DNA from: Amoebophrya sp. A120
Taxonomy: Eukaryota > Sar > Dinophyceae > Syndiniales > Amoebophryaceae
Reading direction: 5' to 3'
Length of the DNA: 64,000 nt
Assembly: GCA_905178155.1 (NCBI GenBank)
Contig: CAJINV010000002.1
Coordinates: 10,272,146 to 10,336,145 of the forward strand
Shown here: piece after piece, positions 49,454 to 59,688 of the stretch
Layout: each line of letters opens with the position of its first letter
How positions within the stretch are numbered: position 1 is the stretch's first letter
The notes under the pieces: model-generated
The model's input: the letters and a program-made list of their open reading frames with translations, nothing else
Told to the model about the DNA's origin: nothing
Databases searched by the model: none
Made by a program: the position numbers and the translations under genes

Positions 49454-50699
49454 CAAAATTCAAACATCATGCACAGTGAAATTGACAAATTTTTTCATTT
49501 CATTTCCATAACGAAAAAAAAAACGTCGCCGCAGATGCAAAACGGTCTGGAGCAACATTCCGCAAATGAGAAAAAGCTTCTAATATAATCACCTCCGTCG
49601 GATGGAATCTCCATCTCTACTTCGCCCTAGTCGCCCGTATTTCTACTTTCTGTCTTTCTAGGATCTCGTCACCGATGTTGTCAAAGATAGATTTCTTGCC
49701 TGCGAACTTGGTTCTCGTCTTGCTTTCACTGCATAATCCAGTACTGTTGCCGATGTTGTCACTGTTGTACCATTGGCCCACTTTCCGTAGCTTGGTGTAT
49801 CAGCTACACGATCGCGGTACCGTCTCCTCGAATGATATCTTGTTTTCTCGTTCCTTTCTAATACTCCGTTACTGATGTTTTCGTGTTGCCGCTATGCAGC
49901 CCTACTTTTCTACCAGTTTGCAACTAATACAATTTGATTTATGCATTGAGCACACGTTGACCTTTTACTCGAATTTTTCATTCTACTTCTAACCTTTGCG
50001 GATTTACTATCAAGCGCACTGAAACATGAAACGCACAACATCTTCAACATCACGCCTGTCAAGAGGATATAAAAACTTTTTCTAAATGAGTCCAAAAATG
50101 ATCTTAGGCCCACTTTGATTTCGATATCTTTTGCCGACGCAGACAGCTTTGACAAAACTTCTTTTCGTGAGGACACAACTATGAGTACACAGGCAACTTA
50201 CTTCTACTTTCGTATTTTTTATTTTTCCGTCGCAGTCCTCATGTACGCATTACGAAAACTCCAGATACTTGCTTCTCTTTCACGCCTTTCACAGTCGTGC
50301 AACCATGATTCAACATCACTTATCAACGGTTTTCGATTTTCAGGAGAAATTACACTGCATAAAGAACGCTTTTTTCCCCTACATCTCGGTGGAACCGGAA
50401 GGTGAACATCTGACACAACACTTCGAGGAGCAGAAGGATGCAATTGAAAGACAACACGGCTCCACCAATAGAACAGACGAATTTAGCGTTTCTTTTATAT
50501 CGATAACCCCCTTAAAACAGTTTCTTCGAACAGGATGAAATTCTGCGGGTTTTTGTGTTTCCTCCCGCCCTCGATATCATCAGCGGTTAGACCTATCATA
50601 TTCGATTAAACTTCTCCTTTGCACATCTGCAATATGGCGGGCGAGGCCTCTTCTCCTAGGTATGCAAACGAACAGCACGGTGCGTCGCATGCAACGTTT
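49454..50699. other. Spacer, no resolved gene
   Basis: Frames of 70-96 codons exist on both strands but lack domains or usable splice sites. It may hold a missed 5' exon of the Gln-rich gene. Confidence 0.35.
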
Positions 50700-51754
50700 T
50701 CAAAACACGTCGTCAATCTCCTCATCCAGCGCATCCAGCCCCATGCGCTCCCTTTCCATTGGCTCGTACGCCGACATGAACTTTTCGATCGCACCCCACT
50801 TCCCTCGGTTCCAGCCGTCCTGTTTTCAACGTTGTTTCGCATAGCACCCGAACGATGGCATGAGCATGAAAAAATGGAACTATCATACACTGGCAGCATT
50901 TCACATACCGAACTACTTCGCGTCTCTTTTCCAGCGAAACCACTTGCTTCTATACCTCTGTTTTTGCCATCAGTTTATGGTTGATGATATCCAGCTATCA
51001 AATGTAAAAATGTCTGGGTCTGGAAGATTGCAACTTGTCATGCTAAATCTGCAGCATGCAAAAATCTGTGTTGCATGATTACCAAAAGCCGCCCAATTTT
51101 GACCAAGTCGGGAGGTAGTTTCTCATGCAGGATAGGCATTAGAAAGTTCTCGCAGAATCTGTCATGCTAGCTCCGGCATTCCAGACCTCATGGGTCATGG
51201 AAAAGCAGCATGACAAATCGCGCATTCTTCCAGACCCAGACATTTTTACACTTGATACCAGCTCGACGACGGTCTCGCCGTATCGGTAAAACCCCTTGTT
51301 AATTCGATGAAACGGCACGGTATCAAATGCAAAAATGTCTGGGTCTGGAAACTTGTGATGCTAAAAATGAATGGTATACGAACTGCATTACGCAGCTATG
51401 CATGACAAATTTTTTGGCTCCCATGTCTTACGTATTCCGCATGGTAAACTGCGTTTTTGCATGACAGGTAAGAGGGCCTTTTCGTGCCTATGTAACACAG
51501 ATTCTCAATTCATGCCAGACAAGCATGACAATAAACTTGCATTCTTCCAGACCCAGACATTTTTACAGTTGATACACGGCGGAGCCGGTCGAATTGTAGA
51601 ACTCAGCCAGGCGATTGTCCACTGGATCACGCAAATCCCATGGCGTGTAGGGAACCTTGTTCCACGTCAAAATTATGTTGGGCACAACTGGTGGCAAAAC
51701 TACGCTACGCTGGGCTACTGCAGCGAGGAGCGCGTGATGACTTGTAGCAACAAT
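50700..51754 (-). CDS. Unknown protein with three short 3' exons, 5' end unresolved
   Basis: Coding exons are 51754(or less)-51575, 51315-51258, 50990-50956 and 50819-50700. The first two junctions are introners; the third is a 136-nt GT-AG intron (GTATAG to GAAAACAG). The joined C-terminal part reads TWNKVPYTPWDLRDPVDNR, LAEFYNSTGSAVPFHRINK, GFYRYGETVVELDIINHK, then GKWGAIEKFMSAYEPMERE and DALDEEIDDVF. It has the even composition of a conserved folded protein, but I cannot name it. The frame is open upstream to a TAG at 51755-51757 without an ATG, so at least one 5' exon is missing. Confidence 0.6.
50996..51257 (-). mobile_element. Introner, family I (262 bp)
   Basis: Direct repeat CCAGC at 50991-50995 and 51258-51262, the same target as the element at 3303. 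Removal restores V-E-L-D-I-I in frame; a GT-AG cut adding one Leu is also possible. The interior is homologous to 20062-20321 in the same orientation. Confidence 0.9.
51321..51574 (-). mobile_element. Introner, family I (254 bp)
   Basis: Direct repeat CACGG at 51316-51320 and 51575-51579. Removal restores S-A-V-P-F-H in frame. No GT-AG pair fits. Only 58 nt of exon separate it from the next introner. Confidence 0.9.
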
Positions 51755-52023
51755 CTATTCGGACAGCCGAAGGCGGCGCCTGGAGGTGCTTCTATGCAAG
51801 CATCTCTAGTATTATTTGAAAAAAAATCAGTACCGCTGGCCGTGTGCTCGCATAGAGCTGCCGTGTGTGCAAATGATGCTGCCCGCCACCGCGATTCGCG
51901 CTGTTTCGTGACCCGCCGCTCTGTTTGGTGTTTCATACACAATTCCAGTTATTCAGAGCAGCTTGTCGTTTCTGAGCAATGTTTCGCATGCCACGAAAGC
52001 GACAACGACAAATACTTCACTTT

Positions 52024-54599
52024 TTACGCACAAGAGCAGGGCGTGTCATTTCTACTTCTTACCGTCGCCGAATATCGGCTTGCATTCTGTTCCCCCGGCG
52101 TTCGCACGACGACTCCCGCACCGGCGTCCCTTTCTGCCAGCATCTTGTGTAGTCTGTCGATCTCCCGTGCCTGTTCCTCGTTTTCGGATTGTAATTCTGC
52201 TACCTGCCGCTGCAACTGCTCCACCTGGTTCATCGCCGCAGATTGCTGCCCGACGGAGAGATTGGTCGTGTTTAGAGAGGTAGAGTTGCGCGACACAGGG
52301 CCGGTAGTTTTGTTGGTCAAGACAGACCTGCTGTTTACATTTGTCATTGCTCCTCCGGTGGTGGTACTGTTTCGCGCGGCTGGTTGCGCGAAGTGTGGCC
52401 CCGATCGGGAAGAGGAGGATCTGGAGTTCCGCGATTGGCTGGCTTGTTCCTGGTGCTCTTGCGGATCCCCTTGTGATGCACTGTGTAGGTGTTGCAGTTC
52501 CTCTTGCTGCGATACTTGATGTTCAGTCACACTGTAGTTGCTCCTGGACGACCCCTGATGTCCTTGACTGAAATTGTTCTGCGTATACGCATTTCCATTA
52601 CGTCTCACCAATCCAGCACCTGACATGTTGAAGGTTCCGGCACTTCCACTACTGGGGAAGAACTGCTGCGGTAGTTGCTGTGGTGCGGGAACCCCAACGG
52701 GCCCGGGTGGCGGCAAGCCTCGGATCACATTGTTCCCTGGTGCGGGCCGGTAGAAGTTCCCGACTTTGTTGCTCGCTGCAGAACTGTTGGCTGTTTCGCC
52801 ACCCACCGATTGCTGTGGCAGCACGAACTGGGGCATAGACTGCTGTGGCTGGTACACGGGAACGCCTCCCGGCACGTTTTGCTGCCCGGGGAAAGATATC
52901 AACTGTAAAAATGTCTGGGTCTGGAAGAATGGAAGATTTGTGATGCAGGTTTTCCATCACCCATGAGTTCTGGAATGCGAGACCCAGCATGACAGATTTT
53001 CTGAGGTCTCTATCATCCCTTTCCTGCATGAGAAACTCCCTCTCAACCTGGTCAAAAGCAGACAGCTTTTGGTACTCACGCAACACAGATTTTTGGATCA
53101 TTCAGATTTAGCATTACAAGTTCTAACCTTCCAGACCCAGACATTTTCACATTTGATAAAAGAGAGCATGGGCTGCTGTAGCTGCGTAGGAACAACTCCA
53201 GGTACGACACGACTGGGCACCTTGACACGGAAACACCTCGACAGTGAACTCCCGACGAATTTTGCAAAACCCCTAGTCGATTCTTTGTCGATTCCTTATC
53301 CAAAACGAAAATCGCACGCACGTGCTCCAATGTCTACGCTCACGACTGTTGTCGTGCGCCACACGGCCAGAGAGAAGGCCGGCGACTTGAAACCACACAA
53401 AGCCAGCGCTTTGCTCCAAGTCGCTGGCAGTTTTTGGCGTCCCCTTTCGGTGTCGAACAATTGCACGCCGCGCTGCGGTTCTACTGTATCGAACCGGCTG
53501 CGCGGCTTTTGCACTGTGCGTCATCTTCCGGCTCGAGCCTTGCTTTGTACACTTGTACGAAATGGAGGCCCCGCTCACCCTGCGGCGTGGCGATTTTGCA
53601 CAATTGTACGAAAAGCGGCGTGGCACGTGGCGTCACATCGCCACCCTGCGGCGTAGCGATTTCGTACATTACCATCGGGGGGATGGCGGCGCCAGCAGGC
53701 GACGACCTAAAGGAGCAAGCCGCTTTTCGTACAATTGTACGAAACAGGGGACAACACTGTCCGCCACTTTCGCAGGCGTGCTTGCATTCTGCGGGCCGCG
53801 GCAGCGCTGCCCGCGCGCCCAGTGTCCGCGCGCGCCCAAGTGCATCCACAGCAGCGGCGCGGAGCCTCTGTCGATTCCTTGTCGATTCCTTGTCGATTCC
53901 TTGTCGATTCTTTGTCGATTCCTTGTCGATTCCTTGTCGATTCCTTGTCGATTCTTTGTCGATTCCTTGTCGATTCCTTGTCGATTTTTTCTCATTTCGT
54001 ACAATTGTACGAAATCAGCAGCTCTGAAAGAAAATGTCACTTTCCTAATTTCGTACAATTGTACGAAATCAATATTTCTAAAAGAAACAGCGAATTTCGT
54101 ACAATTGTACGAAATTGTACGAAATCGACAAAGAATCGACAAAGAATCGACAAGGAATCGACAAGGAATCGACAAAGAATCGACACGGACTCGACAGAGG
54201 TCACCCCGAAACATGGGCGCAACGAGTGGAATCGACAAGGAATCGACAACGACCACCGAGAAGCAAGGCAGCAGAGCCGTCGCATTAGGCACAAACACTT
54301 GTGCTCTATATTCATGACAACGGTGGTCATGCTTCTCGAACTGTTTATTGTATGCGCTACTTGGGTTGTACACGGCAGTGGACCAAGCACGCAGGCAGAA
54401 AACAAGGAAGATATCGGCCAAAATCGACAAGGAATCGACAGAAAATCGACAGAGAATCGACAGCAATTCGACGACTTCAGCTTGTCGAGGTGTTCCGGTG
54501 CCAAGGCTGCTGTAGCTGCGCAGGAACAACTCCAGGTACGACACGACTGGGCACCGAGGCCTGTCGAGTGCTGGTGGACGTCGATGTGGGGAAAAACAT
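52024..54599 (-). CDS. Pro/Gln-rich protein with C-terminal coiled coil
   Basis: Proposed exons are 54599-54505, 53170-53159 and 52891-52024, giving 324 residues. The ATG at 54599 starts MFFPTSTSTRQASVPS, continues VVPGVVPAQLQQPMLSFPGQ and runs into a Pro/Gln/Asn-rich region. The last 90 residues contain a heptad-like stretch (QLQRQVAELQSENEEQAREI) predicted to be a coiled coil. Two insertions fall inside the first 40 codons: a 1.28-kb foldback element flanked by a 50-bp duplication of coding sequence, and an introner 12 codable bases later. If the large insertion is not spliced, translation could start at the internal ATG (53168). No family is recognised. Confidence 0.6.
52897..53158 (-). 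mobile_element. Introner, family I, reverse orientation (262 bp)
   Basis: Direct repeat AAAGA at 52892-52896 and 53159-53163. Removal restores M-L-S-F-P-G in frame; no GT-AG pair fits. The interior matches 20062-20321 and 50996-51257 when reverse-complemented, so this copy sits in the opposite orientation. Confidence 0.9.
53726..54114. repeat. Repeated 20-bp palindrome TTTCGTACAATTGTACGAAA
   Basis: Perfect self-complementary copies occur at about 53726, 53995, 54048 and 54095, with degenerate copies further left (53545-53670). They sit between the two opposing 11-mer arrays. Confidence 0.8.
53871..53990. repeat. Eleven tandem copies of TCGATTCCTTG
   Basis: The 11-bp period starts at 53871 and continues to 53981, with CTTTG variants. 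The inverse array lies at 54118-54200. Confidence 0.9.
54118..54200. repeat. Inverse 11-mer array (AATCGACAAGG units)
   Basis: Six clear units from 54123, plus degenerate copies to 54250 and again at 54422-54475. It is complementary to the array at 53871-53990, so the strand can fold into a long hairpin. Confidence 0.85.
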
Positions 54600-55139
54600 G
54601 CTCGTTGATGTTCTTAGTGATGAAATATTAAACGCGTATTAGTTCCTTCTTTGTGTCGCTGATTCTGCACGTGCGCGGAAACAAATTTTTCTCACCAAAA
54701 CAAAACACGGAAAAGCCTTAGTGTCTTCCGTACTTTTTTTGCAACCAAATCTGGTAAAATTGCTCTCAAAAGACGTTGCCACGACGACCACAGACAGTCA
54801 TTGCTATAGAGCAAAAACCCGAGGACAGCCTACTTTACCAGCTTTCTTTAGGGTTCCTTTGAAGAACGCCGCTTTTTACCTCAGCACTGTATTGACGACG
54901 TAAAGAAGCTTCACCGAACATGACGCTCTTTGTTCTCGGGCCAAACTGCGCCCAGAACACGAAAGCCGGCTTATTCTTAATGCCGTTTTGTTGTACCAGG
55001 GATGTTCATGTTCTGCGCGAGTGCTTTTGTATTCATGGCGTTCTTTCATGTAATGTCGCAATCAGAAAACTGAATTTCCGTGTTTTTGTCGCTCGTGTAG
55101 AAATGCTTGCCGCGGCGTTTAACAAGCTAAGAATCTCTG
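54600..55139. other. Spacer, no supported gene
   Basis: This is the 5' flank of the Pro/Gln-rich gene and the 3' flank of MO25. No coding exon is seen. Confidence 0.4.
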
Positions 55140-56896
55140 TTATATCGAGGAAGACAACGGTGCATTCGCGGCTGCAGGTGGGGGAGCCGACTGGTTCGCA
55201 GCCGGAGCAGGAGCAGCTGCCGTTGCTGTGGGGGGTGGATTTCCAGCTCCCGCAGATGGCGCCGCAGGGGCGCCTCCTCCGCTTGTCGGAGCTGGTGCAG
55301 GAGGTGCGGCTACGGTGTCTGGGTGCTGCAGTCTACGCAGCTTGTCAATCACCGTGTTTTTGTCCTGGATGAACTGCTGATCTTGTTGGCGATCGGGTAT
55401 CAGGAAGGTATCCAGGAAGTCCACGAGCCGGTCGCGATTTTGGTGCCTGGCAATTACAGTTTTGTTGAATAAATTCAACACAAGCAATTATTTTCTTTTC
55501 GTTATTGCAGAACTAACGCAACATGTTGAAAACAGCTTCATCTTGACGCAGATGGCACCTGCAGATCATGATAGATAAAGGGTAACAGCAAACAACCAAA
55601 TACAGTATTATCGTGATTTTCCTCGGTTTATTCGGATTTGCGGCGAAGATTTTGAAGACGTGGAAGGCTTCAAACTGGATGGTTTTTGACGACGACCGCA
55701 GAAACGTCATGTGCACCTTCAAGTACTCCTCGGAGTTTATGTATTGCAGCATGATCTGCATGAATTGCCGGTCCAGCAGCATGTCACTCAGCAGCTTCAG
55801 GGATTGGCGCTGGCAAATGTAGAGATCTTCCTGCGCGTTGTGCTCGCTGTACGTGCTCAGCAAAATGTCGTGGTAGTTTCGGAAGAATTCGTCAAAATTC
55901 GCCAAAATCCAGCGCGCGGAAAGCTGCTTCGCGCGGCACAAAAGTTCCTTCACAGACAGAAAAGCGTCTGACGCAAGATCGAAATTGTCGCTGGTGCGCG
56001 CTATTTCGAACAACTGGTAGATGATTTTCTCATCGAGCGCGTGCTTGTTGACCCCTGGACACCGGCAGAGCTCCCGTAGCACGATGCCGTAATTCAGTGA
56101 AATTTCGGGCGACCGCGCGTACCGCTCAGCGATCAAAGGGATCAGCTTTTGCGAGACCTGTGGACGGATGAAAGCAGTCACTCTAGCTATTGAAATTGGT
56201 GATGGCACATAGAAGTTCTTGCACTTAATCAACAATACTAGCTAGAGCTCGGGCACGCTCACTGATGCATCACGATCTGATGAGAGTTGGAACGCCCAAC
56301 GGAATAACCTTATACAGAAGGACGTAGCTCCATCAAAATTCTCTGACTATACCACGTATTGCTCGAACGGCGTGTACTCTGCTTCTGAGTTCACCGGCGG
56401 CCCTGCGGAGGTGGCGCCGCCGCCGGCCGAGGATGGAGCGGTACTGGAGCTGCTGCCGCCCGCGATGCCGGTCTGCGATCGGCAGATGTTGGCGAACAGT
56501 GTCATGACGTCTTTTCGACCTTCAAAGTCGATCTCGGGCAGGGTGACGAGAAGCGGCTGGAGCAGGTTCATCTCGGTCGTTATTCGCGGAATCCAATCCT
56601 GCTGCCGCTCAATCACTTGTGCCAGCTGCCCAACTACTTGTACCAAGTCCCCGACGTTCTGTGCCTGGGAATGGAGATTGGAAATTATCGTATTTGAAAA
56701 TATTGGCAAATTTTCCTGTGCAAGGAAAGAAACTAGAACTCCCGGTGGCGGTACAAAGGCCAAACGTTGAGTAAGTTCTAAGTTCCGGGAGCAGGTGCAG
56801 GATGTCAAAATTTACAAAAAAAAAATCTTTTTTACCTGCAGCGCCACCTGCATTTTCTCGCACAGTTCCACCATCTTTTTGTGCGCGTCGCAGTCG
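55140..56896 (-). CDS. MO25/CAB39 kinase scaffold, first exon unresolved
   Basis: Exons 56896-56836, 56664-56353, 56157-55604 and 55446-55140 join by GT-AG introns in phase. Conserved MO25 signatures appear in order: LPEIDFEGRKDVMTLFANI, RYARSPEISLNYGIVLRE, FDLASDAFLSVKELL, RQSLKLLSDMLLDRQF, KTIQFEAFHVFKIFAANPNK and LHQNRDRLVDFLDTF. MO25 is an armadillo-like helical scaffold that activates STE20/GCK-type kinases and acts with NDR kinases in polarity and division; it is cytosolic. A Ser/Thr/Gly/Pro-rich linker is inserted before the YTPFEQYV segment, and the C-terminus ends in an Ala/Pro-rich tail absent from animal MO25. The first resolved exon begins after a possible acceptor (TTTTCAAG); the start codon lies further upstream, around 57.0 kb. 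Confidence 0.9.
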
Positions 56897-59688
56897 CTTG
56901 AAAATATCGAGATCAGAATAAAAGCCTCAGAGTCGGGGGCCAAGACAAAATTCAGAAAGATATATTTATAACTATGGCAACTACAAACAACAGGGCTCAA
57001 CAACATTGCTCTGCTGAAAAAATTCGCCAAAGAAAGGTAGTACCAAGTTCCAAAAAAATCTAAAAATCGAACATAGTGATGTCACAGTCTACTGACACGG
57101 AACTTGTGCTCAGATCAGATCAGAATATTACATAGCATAGCATAGCATAGCATGGGGTTTGGCGTGTCGGAACTTTAAGAGTGCAGCCGACTTTTTCATG
57201 AACTAGAGCTCGACCACGCGTACTATTCTAGTAGAGGCGGCTAACAGTGATGCTTGTACCCCGCCCGCGATACAAATTCCCCGGGCCGTATAGCATGCCT
57301 ATTGGGTGGGACTGGGAATTTCGGCCACTGAACAAAACCCGACAAGCACACCGAAAGTCTTATACCGGTCGATGCTAAAGCTTCACGCGCCGCAACCAGA
57401 GCACCGGCTGATTACCCTAAACCCTGTTTAAGTTATCAAGCACTTACTTTTTACTATTCGTCTAATACAAGTTCCCATTTGCATGCATCTACACCTCGGC
57501 CTGGATCATTTTGATCTTTTTCTTTTCGTTTTTTTTTTATGTACCCTGAACCCCTCCATCAAACTTCCCATGTACGTGCAAATTGCCCGGCCCACACGGA
57601 CGCTTCTTTTCCCTAGTGGGAATATACTCGTGTACTGGTGGGGACAGCCCGCTGCGCACTGGACTCGCCGATGGGAATTTACGATCTAGTTGTTTTTTGT
57701 TTTTCGTACGAAAACTTTTTGATCTACTTGAACTGCAGCACTGTAACGCTATGTATAAAAAAGAATTTTTACCACCTTCTTGTTTTTTTTGGCCGAGGTG
57801 TCTAAGGCGCTACTAGTGCCACTGATCCGCACAGTGGGCTTCCGCGCTACGAATATTTGTAGGTCGTCGAAGGTGGGCGCTACGCGGAATGTACTACACG
57901 AGCAGGCCTATGGTGGCGGCCACGGCGATGCAGTCACGCAGACCGCCATGCAAAACTAACTAGCCTCGCCATGAGGTCCCCGCGAACGCCACGCCTGTCG
58001 CCGCATCTGCTGACGCAACAGCAGTGCGAGGGATGGACTATGCTAAGCCTCTTCGGGCATAAGTTATTCATCCCTTTTTGTAGTAGTACTACCGGTCGGC
58101 GTGCTATGTACGGTTAAGTCCCTAGAGCACCAGGGGAGCTAAAAAACAAGTTCTTCACCGCCGGGCGCTACACTAGTACGATTGTTTTCCTTTTTTTTAC
58201 TAGAGCTATCGCCAAACCCCTTCACGTTCACGCCTCTGTCTCAAATTCTTTTACGTGTTTCCTTTCACTTTCTCGCACAAAATGTCACTTTTTTTTTGTT
58301 TTCCGCCACGAACCCTTGCTGCTCACAGCTTCCTCAACCTCAAGCGCGTTTTCTTCTTGGAAAACGCAGCACACCGCGTCGCTGCCTAGGGGTCGTCTGC
58401 ATGCCCCCGGGGCACCTTCCGCCTAGATCACGCCGGCCAGCTCCACTAGCGCGCATAACCTGAGATGAAGTTTTTTCCCGCAAAGCAGCACCGCAGTGCT
58501 GCCGCCTGAATGGAAGATCGAGCTCATCCTTCAACTACTATTTTGCATATCTGTGTTTCACATCGATCAATGCAAACTAATCAAGATAAATCAAAGTATA
58601 CTAATCAAAATAAATATAAGTAAACACTACTGCGCATGACAAGATCATATGAATTAGTATCCTTTTTCCGTTTCGCCGCGCGCTCCCTTCGTCTCTCGAT
58701 TGGTATGCCGTCTCGCGTATGTTCTCGCTGTACGGGTTGCGTGTCCTGGTATCAATTGGGTTCCACTTGCTGCACATCAGGTGTCGCATGCAGGTCCAGG
58801 AAGCGTCTTCTGGCAGGTGTGTTGCGTTCGGCCATGTGGAGGTCGACTATAGATCCCGGGGGCAGCAAGCCCGTGCTCTATCGCGGCAAGCCACCTCCCT
58901 GGCGGCGCTTGCGGTGTGTGGCTCCTTTCTCGCGTGCGCGTGCGCGAGAATTACCGTTTGGTATGCTCGCACTCGTTGGTGCGGCGGTACAACAGTTTTT
59001 TTGGAGAGAAACTCAAAAGACCCCCAGTGAGAGATAGATAGATAGATGGAACTGGACAGACTAGTAGAAAGAGAAAACAAAGAAGAAAGAGAGAGAGCTA
59101 CGGTTATCCACTACCTGTGCTGCAAAATAAAAACGCTGTTAGGAGGTAAAGGAAAAGGAAAAAAGACATATTACGATCTTGACTGAGAGCTAGCAATTTT
59201 GTATACAGTTATACTCGTGTGCGAAAAGTACAATTTTAGGTGGGGACCAGGCGAGTTGTACGAAGTCTAGTTTTTGAACTTGTTGTAGTGAGGAGAACTA
59301 ACTTTTTCGTGTAATTTTCGGACCATAGCATGCGGACAAGGCGAGACGTTTCTACTGGCTTTTCCGCGGAGAAGTTTACTTTTAGAAAGCGACACTCTTT
59401 CTGCAGCGAACTATCACTAGACCAGCCTCAGTTTCCACTTTGTTTCCTGTAGCAACACGGCCCTCACCTCCGTTCGCTCGTATGTCTGCGTATCCTTGAA
59501 AAAGAACAGGCTGAACTCGCATATAGCGTTGTGATTTGCAAAACACAAATCACCTACCGCGTGTTCATCCTGGGGGGCTTAGTGTTACCAAATTGCTCCG
59601 CCGTCGTGTGTGAGGGCCGTGTTGCTTGTGACTCTGCATCTACTGCTGCGGGTCCCGCGCGCACCGAGCGCCCTTGGTCCAAAGTCTA
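56897..59688. other. 2.8-kb spacer with microsatellites, no gene
   Basis: Contains the MO25 5' end, a CATAG microsatellite (about 57133-57155), a GATA microsatellite (59033-59046) and, at 57080-57110, a variant of the satellite junction motif (GTCACAGTCTACTGACACGG). Open frames are short on both strands. Confidence 0.45.

Larger units (their letters stand above)
53171..54554. mobile_element. Foldback element with 50-bp flanking direct repeats
   Basis: The 50-bp sequence beginning GGCTGCTGTAGCTGCG and ending GACTGGGCAC is present at 53171-53220 and 54505-54554 with one mismatch. Immediately inside are inverted ends: CCTTGACACGGAAACACC on the left, and the complement of CCTTGGCACCGGAACACC on the right, extending about 25 bp well conserved and further at lower similarity. 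The interior carries 11-mer arrays in opposite orientation and repeated 20-bp palindromes. Part of the 50-bp repeat is coding (V-P-S-R-V-V-P-G-V-V-P) in both copies. Confidence 0.8.

Noticed and set aside
53076-54642. Several overlapping frames of 100-300 codons on both strands in the foldback element
   Set aside because: They are translations of 11-mer arrays and palindromes that lack stops on both strands; composition is repetitive and no domain appears.
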